NCBI GenBank assembly: GCA_018895235.1
Contig: JAHIOM010000011.1
Coordinates: 1-48,967, forward strand
Source: Patescibacteria group bacterium
GTDB taxonomy: Bacteria > Patescibacteriota > Minisyncoccia > Minisyncoccales > Staskawiczbacteraceae
DNA: 48,967 nt
Direction: 5' to 3'
Position numbers and translations under genes: made by a program. Positions 27,592 through 35,863 of the stretch are shown piece after piece (within the stretch, counting starts at the first letter, position 1; each line of letters starts with the position of its first letter). The notes beneath the pieces were generated by a model that was not told the DNA's origin, made no database searches, and saw only the letters and a program-made list of their open reading frames with translations.

Positions 27592-29319
27592 ATGAATAAT
27601 CTAGTCCAAAAATTAATTGATCGAGGAATCTTAAATGAGAAAAAACAGAAAGAGATAGAATATGATATTAAAAAAACAGGTAAGAGTCCCGAAGAGATAA
27701 TTATTGAAAAAGGAATTATTCCGGAAGATGTTATGTTTAGAGCCAAAAGCGAAATCTTAAAGATACCGTTGAAAAAAGTTTCTCCCGAAGATATACCCTT
27801 AGAAACATTGGAATTAATCCCGGAGGAACCGACGGCAAATTACAAAATGATTCCCTTGGCAAGGAAGGGTAATATTATGGAGATAGGGATGGTTTATCCG
27901 GAAAATATTCCGGCCCAAGACGCCTTAAGATTTTTGAGCAGGCAGGGTAAATTCAAATACGAGGTTTTCCTGATTACCTTAGAAGATTTTAACAAACTTC
28001 TCAAACAGCACAAAAATTTAAAAAGTGAAGCAAATAAAGTATTAACGGAACTTGAAAAAACCAAAAAGGGAATTACCGAGCGCCCGAAAGAAAAAGTTGG
28101 AACGATAGAAACGATTAGCGAAGAAGCTCCCATTATTAAGATGGTTTTTGCAATTCTGCGGCACGCCTTGGAGGCAAGTGCCTCAGATGTTCATATTGAG
28201 CCGGGTAGAGATAAATTAAAGATACGCTTCCGCGTTGACGGTGTGCTGTACCCGACTCTTTTCTTGCCCTTAAGTGTTTATCCATCTATTACCGCCAGAA
28301 TAAAAATTCTTGCTAATCTTAAAATAGACGAAAATAGAATTCCTCAAGATGGCAGGTTTTCAACCAAAATAGACGATAAAGACCTTGATTTTAGAGTTGC
28401 AACTTATCCCACTCTAAATGGCGAAAAAGTGGCAATTAGAATTCTTGATCCTACCGAAGGGCTTAAGTCCTATGATGCGCTTGGTTTAAGGGGAAAGAAT
28501 CTTGAGAAAATAAAAGAAGCGATAAAAAAACCATACGGTATGATTCTGGCCACGGGTCCAACCGGTTCGGGAAAAACAACCACCCTTTATGCTCTGATGA
28601 GGCTTTTGAATAACGAGAGTGTTAATATTGTAACCATTGAAGACCCTATTGAATATTCCATCGCCGGAGTCAACCAATCCCAAATCAATCCTGAAATCGG
28701 TTATACTTTTGCCCAGGGACTAAGGCAGATTCTTAGGCAAGACCCGAATATTATTATGGTTGGTGAGGTGCGTGATGAAGAGACGGCAAACCTTGTTACC
28801 CACGCTGCTTTAACCGGTCATGTTGTTCTTTCAACCTTACATACCAACTCTGCTGTTGGGGTAATCCCAAGATTAATTGATATGGGCGTAAGGTCGTTTC
28901 TAATCCCATATACCTTAAGGGCGGCAATTTCCCAAAGGTTGGTTAGAATGCTTTGCCCATACTGCAAAAAGAAGGTTGTGCCGTCTGATAAAATCAAAGA
29001 ATATATTTTAAGTCGTATAAAAACAATGCCGCCTGCAGTCAAAAAAGAAGTTAAAATTGGAGAAACAATTTATATCTTTCAACCCAAAGGATGCGAAAAG
29101 TGTAATTTTAAGGGTTATACGGGCAGGATCGGTCTTTTTGAGGTTTTGCCGATGAGCGACGAATTATCTGAACTAATTCTGAAGAGCCCAACAGAGGGAG
29201 CTATTCTCAAATTAGCTCAAAAACAAGGTATGCTTACTATGGAGCAGGAAGGAATTTTTAAGATTTTAGCCGGAGAAACAACCTTTGAAGAGGTTGCAAG
29301 GGTAACTGAGGAAAAATAA
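27592..29319 (+). CDS. pilB: Type IV pilus assembly ATPase PilB/GspE
   Basis: SDVHIEPGRDKLKIRFRVDG, GPTGSGKTTTLYA, EDPIEY, CxxC pairs CPYCKKK and CEKCNFKGYTGRIG. Confidence 0.95.
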   Translation: MNNLVQKLIDRGILNEKKQKEIEYDIKKTGKSPEEIIIEKGIIPEDVMFRAKSEILKIPLKKVSPEDIPLETLELIPEEPTANYKMIPLARKGNIMEIGMVYPENIPAQDALRFLSRQGKFKYEVFLITLEDFNKLLKQHKNLKSEANKVLTELEKTKKGITERPKEKVGTIETISEEAPIIKMVFAILRHALEASASDVHIEPGRDKLKIRFRVDGVLYPTLFLPLSVYPSITARIKILANLKIDENRIPQDGRFSTKIDDKDLDFRVATYPTLNGEKVAIRILDPTEGLKSYDALGLRGKNLEKIKEAIKKPYGMILATGPTGSGKTTTLYALMRLLNNESVNIVTIEDPIEYSIAGVNQSQINPEIGYTFAQGLRQILRQDPNIIMVGEVRDEETANLVTHAALTGHVVLSTLHTNSAVGVIPRLIDMGVRSFLIPYTLRAAISQRLVRMLCPYCKKKVVPSDKIKEYILSRIKTMPPAVKKEVKIGETIYIFQPKGCEKCNFKGYTGRIGLFEVLPMSDELSELILKSPTEGAILKLAQKQGMLTMEQEGIFKILAGETTFEEVARVTEEK

Positions 29320-29323
29320 TAAC

Positions 29324-29436
29324 GCGATACCAATATACGAATGGCATACTAATGATACGAATATTGTGTCAATAAAACTAAAACGCTAATTCGTATTCAT
29401 TAGTATAATTAGTATGAATTAGTATATTAGTATCGC
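29324..29436. repeat. 113-bp imperfect palindrome built from atactaat-type units
   Basis: gcgatacCAATATAC... opposite ...gtatattagtatcgc between pilB and pilT. Confidence 0.85.
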
Positions 29437-29442
29437 ATTTAT

Positions 29443-30507
29443 ATGGACTATTTAAATCAAATAAAAAAACTTTTAGCAATTGTTCTTGAAGAGGAAGCGT
29501 CTGATTTGCATATTTCAGTTGGGCATCGGCCGACATTAAGAATTACAGGTCAGTTGATACCTTTGGCAAAAGAGAAAAAAATTGAGTCGGTAGATGCAGA
29601 GGGGATAGCCAATGCTTTAATGAACGATCTGCAACAAAAAAAGTTTCTTGAGGAAAAAGAAATAGACTTTTCCCATGACTTTGAAGGCAGAGCAAGATTT
29701 AGAATAAATGTTTTTTTTCAAACAGGAGATATAAGTTTGGCTTTGCGTTTAATCCCCGTCAAAATTAAAACAATCGAAGAATTAAATATTCCGCCGATTT
29801 TACACGAATTTACAAATAGGTCGCAAGGGTTGGTTTTAATAACCGGCGCATCAAGTCAAGGCAAAACAACCACTTTGGCCGCCCTTATAGACGAGATAAA
29901 CCATACAAGGCCGGTTCACATAATTACCATTGAAGACCCGATTGAATATGTTTATGAAGATGACCGTGCGATTATAGACCAGCGGGAAATTTATCAGGAT
30001 ACCCTCAGTTTTACGAGGGCCCTTCGGGCTACTTTCCGCCAGAATCCAGATGTTATTATGGTGGGAGAAATGAGGGATTTGGAAACAATCTCAACCACTA
30101 TTACTGCTGCAGAGACGGGACATTTGGTTTTTGCCACTTTGCATACTAACTCAGCTTCTCAAACAATCCATCGTATTGTTGATGTTTTTCCAGCCGAACA
30201 GCAGAACCAGATAAGGCATCAATTATCCGGTTCGCTTTTGGGCATAGTAAGCCAAAGATTAATTCCCAGAATAAAGGGCGGTTTTATTCCCTGTTGCGAA
30301 ATAATGATTGGTAATGCAGCTGTCGGGAATCTTATCAGAGAAAACAAGGTTCATGAAATACCAGCTGTTATTGATACTTCGTCAAAAGAGGGAATGATTT
30401 CTTTTGACAGGTATTTAGCAAATCTTGTCAGAAAAAAAGAAATTTCTCTTAAAAACGCCATTGATTATTCTTTAAATCCTACTGAGGTCAAAAATCTTCT
30501 AAGATAG
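29443..30507 (+). CDS. pilT: Twitching motility ATPase PilT
   Basis: ASDLHISVGHRPTLRITG, TGASSQGKTTTLAALID, MVGEMRDLETISTTITAAETGHLVFATLHTNSA. Confidence 0.95.
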   Translation: MDYLNQIKKLLAIVLEEEASDLHISVGHRPTLRITGQLIPLAKEKKIESVDAEGIANALMNDLQQKKFLEEKEIDFSHDFEGRARFRINVFFQTGDISLALRLIPVKIKTIEELNIPPILHEFTNRSQGLVLITGASSQGKTTTLAALIDEINHTRPVHIITIEDPIEYVYEDDRAIIDQREIYQDTLSFTRALRATFRQNPDVIMVGEMRDLETISTTITAAETGHLVFATLHTNSASQTIHRIVDVFPAEQQNQIRHQLSGSLLGIVSQRLIPRIKGGFIPCCEIMIGNAAVGNLIRENKVHEIPAVIDTSSKEGMISFDRYLANLVRKKEISLKNAIDYSLNPTEVKNLLR

Positions 30508-30517
30508 TATTTTATCA

Positions 30518-31726
30518 ATGAAGTTTGTCTACCAAGCAAGAAGTAAAGAGGGGAAAATTGAAAAAGGAACAGTTGAGGCCTCTTCTAAAGAAGCGGCAGC
30601 CGCTGCTTTGCAAAAGTACGATGTTTTTGTCACATCTCTAAAAGAGATAAAAGAACCTTTTTCTTTTTTACAGGGAAGGTTTTTTAAAAAAAAGGCCTCT
30701 AAAAAAGATTTAGCTGTTTTTTCCCGTCAGTTGGCAGTTATGATTGAAGCAAGGGTTCCGGTCGTTCAAAGTTTGTTAAGTTTAGCCGCCCAGACCGCAA
30801 AAAGCGATTTTAGAGATGTAATTACCAAGGTCTCCGAGTCGGTTGAAGAGGGTAGCAGTCTTTCAGAGGCGTTTTCTCTTTTTCCTGAAGTTTTTGATGT
30901 TTTCTTTATTAACTTAATTAAATCTGGAGAGGCTTCCGGTAAAATTTCCGAAGCCCTTGATTACCTGAGCTCGCATTTAGAGCGAGAGCACGATATTACG
31001 GCAAAAATAAAAGGAGCGATGATTTATCCTGTCGTTGTTTTATCGGCCCTTTTAGTGGTAGTTGTGATAGTTATGACGGTAGTGATGCCAAAATTAATAG
31101 TAATTATAAAAGATATTGGTGGCCCAATTCCCTTAAGCACCAGATTAGTATTAGGCTTTTATAACTTTTTTACGCATTATGGGTGGATAATATTAATCGC
31201 TTTTGTTTTCTTGGTAGCTTTTTTAATTTATTACTTCAAAAGCGAAAAAGGGAAAAAAGTTTTTGACAGGATGATTATCAAGGTCCCTTTTGTCAGCGAG
31301 TTTTTAAAGAAAACCTACCTTACTCGTTTTGCCGAGAATCTTTCTACTCTAATCACTGCCGGTCTGCCCATTACCCGCGCCTTGAAAATTACAAAAAACA
31401 CAATTAGTAATTTTGTTTATCAGGAAATCGTTGACGAAACCGAAAAAAATGTTTCTGAAGGAGCAAAAATAAGTTCTGTTTTGGTAAAATATCCCGAATA
31501 TATACCTACCTTTGTTATTCAGATGATAAAAGTGGGTGAAGAAACCGGCACACTGAATAAAACTTTGATGGAAATCGTAAATTTTTACCAAAAAGAAATA
31601 ACAAGAATAGTGGATAACTTTATGACCATTATTGAACCGATTCTGATACTTGTTTTAGGATTGGGTGTGGCTTTATTGGCTATTTCGGTTTTATCTCCGA
31701 TGTATGGAATGTTGGGCGCAATGTAA
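30518..31726 (+). CDS. pilC: Type IV pilus inner-membrane platform protein PilC/GspF
   Basis: FSRQLAVMIEARVPVVQSL, LITAGLPITRALKI, C-terminal TM. Confidence 0.94.
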   Translation: MKFVYQARSKEGKIEKGTVEASSKEAAAAALQKYDVFVTSLKEIKEPFSFLQGRFFKKKASKKDLAVFSRQLAVMIEARVPVVQSLLSLAAQTAKSDFRDVITKVSESVEEGSSLSEAFSLFPEVFDVFFINLIKSGEASGKISEALDYLSSHLEREHDITAKIKGAMIYPVVVLSALLVVVVIVMTVVMPKLIVIIKDIGGPIPLSTRLVLGFYNFFTHYGWIILIAFVFLVAFLIYYFKSEKGKKVFDRMIIKVPFVSEFLKKTYLTRFAENLSTLITAGLPITRALKITKNTISNFVYQEIVDETEKNVSEGAKISSVLVKYPEYIPTFVIQMIKVGEETGTLNKTLMEIVNFYQKEITRIVDNFMTIIEPILILVLGLGVALLAISVLSPMYGMLGAM

Positions 31727-31756
31727 ATGAGCGAGGTTTTCAAGCCGAGCGAATTT

Positions 31757-31769
31757 ACCCCGCCCCCTA
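31757..31769 (+). repeat. 13-bp terminal inverted repeat, left
   Basis: accccgcccccta; exact inverse at 31992-32004. Confidence 0.92.
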
Positions 31770-31775
31770 TGCAGT

Positions 31776-31994
31776 ATGTATTATATTTATATTCTTAAAA
31801 CTAAAAAAGGTTTCTATATTGGATATACAGAAGATTTAAAAAGAAGATTAAAACAACACCAAAGAGACAAAGAAAGTGTAAGATTAATCTACTATGAAGC
31901 TTATTTGACAGAAAAAATAGCTAGAACGCGCGAAAGAAAATTAAAATATTATGGTAGTGTCTGGCGAGCCCTCAAAAAAAGAATTATCGCTTAG
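31776..31994 (+). CDS. GIY-YIG nuclease domain protein
   Basis: YYIYILKTKKGFYIGYTEDLKRRLKQH...YYEAYLTEKIARTRERKLK. Confidence 0.92.
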   Translation: MYYIYILKTKKGFYIGYTEDLKRRLKQHQRDKESVRLIYYEAYLTEKIARTRERKLKYYGSVWRALKKRIIA

Positions 31995-32004
31995 GGGGCG
32001 GGGT
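31992..32004 (+). repeat. 13-bp terminal inverted repeat, right
   Basis: tagggggcggggt; overlaps the GIY-YIG stop codon. Confidence 0.92.
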
Positions 32005-32129
32005 GTTCGTTATTCACACTTGACCTTACCTTGCAGTATCATATAATAAAATAACGTAACCCAAAGGGGTAAAATAAAAAAACAAAAGGTCGATTTAAAA
32101 TTTTATACAAAATTTTAAGAAAAAACAAA

Positions 32130-32561
32130 ATGAAATCATCTAAAAAAGGTTTTACATTAATTGAGTTATTGGTGGTAATCGCCATCATCGGTATTTTGGC
32201 CGCCATTGTTTTTGTTAATGTCAGTTCAGCTAGAAGTAAGGCAAAAGACGCTGGCATAAAAGGCAACTTGGCTTCTATACCAGCTACGGCGGAACTTAAA
32301 TATGATACTGCTAGCAGTTATGCTACAGTTTGTACGACGGCTGCGGACGGCAAACAAGCTTTTGATGCAGCAGCAGTTCAAGGGAAAACAACTACCTGTG
32401 GTGCCACTGCTTATAGTTGTTGTAACTCTGCGGCAACTACATATGTTGCTTGTGTTGAACTTAATGCTACTGCTGGCAAAGGTTGGTGTATTGATAATAC
32501 AGGAGCCAAAAAAGAAATAACCAATACAGCTTGTACATCTAGTATTACTGCATGTCCTTAA
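32130..32561 (+). CDS. Type IV prepilin (major pilin-like)
   Basis: KKGFTLIELLVVIAIIGILAAIVFVNV class III signal. Confidence 0.93.
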   Translation: MKSSKKGFTLIELLVVIAIIGILAAIVFVNVSSARSKAKDAGIKGNLASIPATAELKYDTASSYATVCTTAADGKQAFDAAAVQGKTTTCGATAYSCCNSAATTYVACVELNATAGKGWCIDNTGAKKEITNTACTSSITACP

Positions 32562-32578
32562 TATTGATACGTTGTTGA

Positions 32579-32609
32579 AAAACTGTCCCGATAAGCGGGA
32601 CAGTTTTTG
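32579..32609 (+). terminator. Rho-independent terminator
   Basis: aaaactgtcccgataagcgggacagttttt. Confidence 0.85.
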
Positions 32610-32652
32610 TTTACGTCAAAGAAATAATGAGTTAAAATATAAATAGAAGAAA

Positions 32653-33465
32653 ATGTTTTTTAATTTTTTAAATATTTTTATATTTTTATTTGGTTTGATT
32701 GTCGGCAGTTTTTTAAACTGCGTGATTTATAGGCTTGCCCTCACACCAAAACTTGGTAGTGATGGGTTGGAGAAAAAACAGAGTTTTTTAACTGGTCGCT
32801 CTTATTGTCCAAAATGCAAGCATCAGTTAAATTGGTATGATTTAATACCGATTTTAAGTTATTTGCTGTTGTTCGGAAAATGCCGTTATTGCAAGAAATC
32901 AATCTCTTTCCAATACCCCTTAGTAGAATTGGCAACGGGATTATTGTTTTTAGCAGTTTTTAATCCAGAGTATGCGGTTCGGACTCTCTATTTATTGCTG
33001 ATTACTTGTTTTTTGGTAGTTATTTTTGTTTACGATTTAAAGCATTACATTATTCCAGATAAAATTGTTTTTCCCGCTATCGGCATTGCTCTTTTTTATA
33101 GCTTGTTTTTGTTGTTCACCGGCGACTATTCATTATCCCATTTTTTAAGCATGATTTACGCCGGAATTTTACCAGCCTTGTTTTTCTTTTTGATATTTAT
33201 TATATCTAAAGGAAAATGGCTGGGATTTGGCGATGTTAAATTAGTGTTTTTTATGGGTTTGTTTTTGGGTTTTCCGGAAATATTAGCAGCTCTGTTTTTA
33301 GCCGTGTTTTTAGGTGGTATAATAGGGATAGGATTGATTATTGCCAAGATTAAAAAAATAAAAAGCGAAATACCTTTTGGTCCATTTTTAATTATAGGCA
33401 CTTATCTGGCCTTATTTTTCGGCCAGGAGTTGGTTAATTGGTATTTAAATTTACTTCTTTCGTGA
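32653..33465 (+). CDS. pilD: Prepilin peptidase (PilD/GspO)
   Basis: GLIVGSFLNCVIYRL, CPKCKHQLNWYDLIP, CRYCKKSISFQYPLVE, GFGDVKL. Confidence 0.95.
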   Translation: MFFNFLNIFIFLFGLIVGSFLNCVIYRLALTPKLGSDGLEKKQSFLTGRSYCPKCKHQLNWYDLIPILSYLLLFGKCRYCKKSISFQYPLVELATGLLFLAVFNPEYAVRTLYLLLITCFLVVIFVYDLKHYIIPDKIVFPAIGIALFYSLFLLFTGDYSLSHFLSMIYAGILPALFFFLIFIISKGKWLGFGDVKLVFFMGLFLGFPEILAALFLAVFLGGIIGIGLIIAKIKKIKSEIPFGPFLIIGTYLALFFGQELVNWYLNLLLS

Positions 33466-34052
33466 CAAAACAAAACGGTTTTACTTTAATTGAAATGGTA
33501 GTGGTGATTGGCATTATTATTGTGCTCGTAAGCATTACGGTTGCTAATTTTAGCGAGGTAAGGGGACAGCTGGCCTTAAAAAGAGCAGCTCACCAATTAA
33601 TGCAGGATTTAAGAAAAGCCCAGGAAATGGCAATGTCCTCAGCAGGGTTAAATGGCACAGGGGATTGTTCTCTGCCGGTAAGGGGTTACGGTATCTATAT
33701 TGACTGCTTAACAGATAATAAAAGTTACAAACTATATGCCGATACAACGGCAGATACTGGTTTTGATTGTGAAACCTATCCTCCCACAGAATGTTGGGAA
33801 TACTATAATCCACCCGATTGCATCATTGAAACTCTTTTTATCCAAGAAAACGGAGTGATTATAAAAGAAATAAATAATACAACCGGAGGAGGAAGGATTA
33901 GTATTAATTTTAAACCGCCGAATCCCAATATAAAAATAAAATGGCTTTTATCTATCGCGGATGAGGTTGAAATTGTTTTGGCTTTGGAATCCGATCAAAC
34001 GAAAACCAAAACAGTTATTGCTAATAGGATAGGCCTACTGCAAATAAAATAA
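33438..34052 (+). CDS. Prepilin-like (GspH/FimT-type) protein
   Basis: NGFTLIEMVVVIGIIIVLVSI. Confidence 0.85.
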   Translation: MVFKFTSFVTKQNGFTLIEMVVVIGIIIVLVSITVANFSEVRGQLALKRAAHQLMQDLRKAQEMAMSSAGLNGTGDCSLPVRGYGIYIDCLTDNKSYKLYADTTADTGFDCETYPPTECWEYYNPPDCIIETLFIQENGVIIKEINNTTGGGRISINFKPPNPNIKIKWLLSIADEVEIVLALESDQTKTKTVIANRIGLLQIK

Positions 34053-34065
34053 CTAGTTAGTAAAC

Positions 34066-34572
34066 ATGAAAGGTTTTTTCTCTTTTAAGAAAAATAAGGG
34101 CTTTACAATGTTGGAAATGATAATTGCCACCTTTATTTTAGTTGTTGGCATCATCAGCGTATATTCTTCTTTTGCCCGCATAACAATTGCAACATCAATT
34201 GTTTCATCAAAATTAACGGCTGCTTACTTAGCCCAAGAAGGTATAGAAATAATAAGGAATATTAGGGACACAAATTGGCTGAAAGGCTTTAACCAAGATA
34301 ACGGTTTAAGTACGACTTGTTCTCTTGGATGTGAAGCCGATTATACGACCAAAACAGTTGAACAAATAGCCGCTTATGCGGGAATGCCCTTGTGTATAAA
34401 CACCGAGGGTTTTTATAATCATTTTAGCGGTTCCCAAACGATATTTAAAAGAAAAATCACAATTACTTCCCCTGTTGCTGATGTTCTTCTGGTTTCTGTT
34501 CTTATAGAATGGGAAGACAGGGGAACGCCATATAATTTTACAGCCGAAGAATCTTTATATGATTGGTATTAA
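34066..34572 (+). CDS. Prepilin-like (PilV-type) protein
   Basis: KGFTMLEMIIATFILVVGI; AAYLAQEGIEIIRNIRD. Confidence 0.85.
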   Translation: MKGFFSFKKNKGFTMLEMIIATFILVVGIISVYSSFARITIATSIVSSKLTAAYLAQEGIEIIRNIRDTNWLKGFNQDNGLSTTCSLGCEADYTTKTVEQIAAYAGMPLCINTEGFYNHFSGSQTIFKRKITITSPVADVLLVSVLIEWEDRGTPYNFTAEESLYDWY

Positions 34573-34624
34573 TAAAAATAACAAGCTGGTAATAAGAAAA
34601 AAAGCTTTTAAATCAAGGGGATTT

Positions 34625-34726
34625 ACCCTTCACCTTTTATTTCCTATATGAAAATTAAACAAAGTAAAATTAATAAACAATCAAAGTATTACTTTTCTCA
34701 TAACATCATTAAAAAAGGTGAAGGGT
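34625..34726. repeat. MITE-like palindromic element, acccttcaccttt family, copy 2
   Basis: acccttcacctttt ... aaaaggtgaagggt. Confidence 0.88.
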
Positions 34727-35256
34727 TTACTTTGATTGAGCTGATAGTGGTTGCTTCTATTTTTTCTCTGGTTCTTTTTACCGCCACCGACCTTTTTATT
34801 TCCATATTTCAGCAACAGAGAAGAACACTAAACCAGCAAGAGCTTTTAAACCAAACCAGTTATGCCGTTGAATATATAAGCAGAGCCATAAGAATGGCAA
34901 AAAAAGACGACAGCGGTTTTTGTTTGGGAACCCCAAATATAAGTTATGCGCTTACGCGTGAAAATACAGGTGTAAAATTTATTAACCATTCTAATAGCGA
35001 TATTTGCCAAGAATTTTTTTGGGACTCCCTTACTAAAGAACTAAAAGAATCAAGATATGGCGGTACCCCTCTTTCTCTTATTTCAGACCACTTACAGGTG
35101 AATTATTTAAGCATTGAGCTTTCCGGAGAGTCGGGCGACGATGATTTACAGCCAAGAGTTACTATTTCAATGGAAATTCAGGTTAAAGGAACTGGAGAAC
35201 AGCCCAAAAAACAAATTCAAACAACAATTTCTCAAAGAAACTTAGATGTCCAATAA
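34648..35256 (+). CDS. Prepilin-like (PilW-type) protein
   Basis: KKGEGFTLIELIVVASIFSLVLF. Confidence 0.85.
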   Translation: MKIKQSKINKQSKYYFSHNIIKKGEGFTLIELIVVASIFSLVLFTATDLFISIFQQQRRTLNQQELLNQTSYAVEYISRAIRMAKKDDSGFCLGTPNISYALTRENTGVKFINHSNSDICQEFFWDSLTKELKESRYGGTPLSLISDHLQVNYLSIELSGESGDDDLQPRVTISMEIQVKGTGEQPKKQIQTTISQRNLDVQ

Positions 35257-35341
35257 TTGCAAGCGAGGGAGAAAAAGAAGAATTCATTCTTATTTTTCGA
35301 CCGAGCGAAACAATTATATAAACTTTGATTTCTATAAAACT

Positions 35342-35854
35342 ATGAATTTATTTAGAAAAAATAAACCCTCACTACCAAAAATTTGGTGCGGGGGTAAAGA
35401 AAAGGGCGTTGCCCTATTGATTGTATTTTTTATTATGGGTATATCTCTGAGCGTTTTTTTGGGGGTTAGCGCGATTCTATTCAGCGAAATTAAAGTAATA
35501 AGAGGAATGGGATATTCTGTGAAGGCATTTTATGCCGCCGATACGGGAATAGAGGAACTTCTTTACCTTGATAAAAAGAAAATACCAGATGAAGGGACGC
35601 GGGGCTTTTGCGATATTTGTAATAGCTGTCTTTCGTTTGACTGCCAGGGCTGTTCAGTTTCTGCCGATTGCGACCCAATAGACTGCACGAATTGTCAGGT
35701 TTCTTATTGTGTCGGTAGTGGTTGCGACGGAACTGGTGATAAGAAATATATCGTGATAGGCAGTATTACGCCAGAAGAAGAAAGTTTTAAATCTTACGGA
35801 AGTTATCAAGGAACAACAAGAGCAATTGAATTAGAATTAAATATCGGTTATTAA
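35342..35854 (+). CDS. PilX-like pilus accessory protein
   Basis: VALLIVFFIMGISLSVFLGVSAI...AFYAADTGIEELLYLDK; start trimmed from 35246 to MNLFRKNKP (start uncertain). Confidence 0.7.
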   Translation: MNLFRKNKPSLPKIWCGGKEKGVALLIVFFIMGISLSVFLGVSAILFSEIKVIRGMGYSVKAFYAADTGIEELLYLDKKKIPDEGTRGFCDICNSCLSFDCQGCSVSADCDPIDCTNCQVSYCVGSGCDGTGDKKYIVIGSITPEEESFKSYGSYQGTTRAIELELNIGY

Positions 35855-35863
35855 ATTTTAGAC

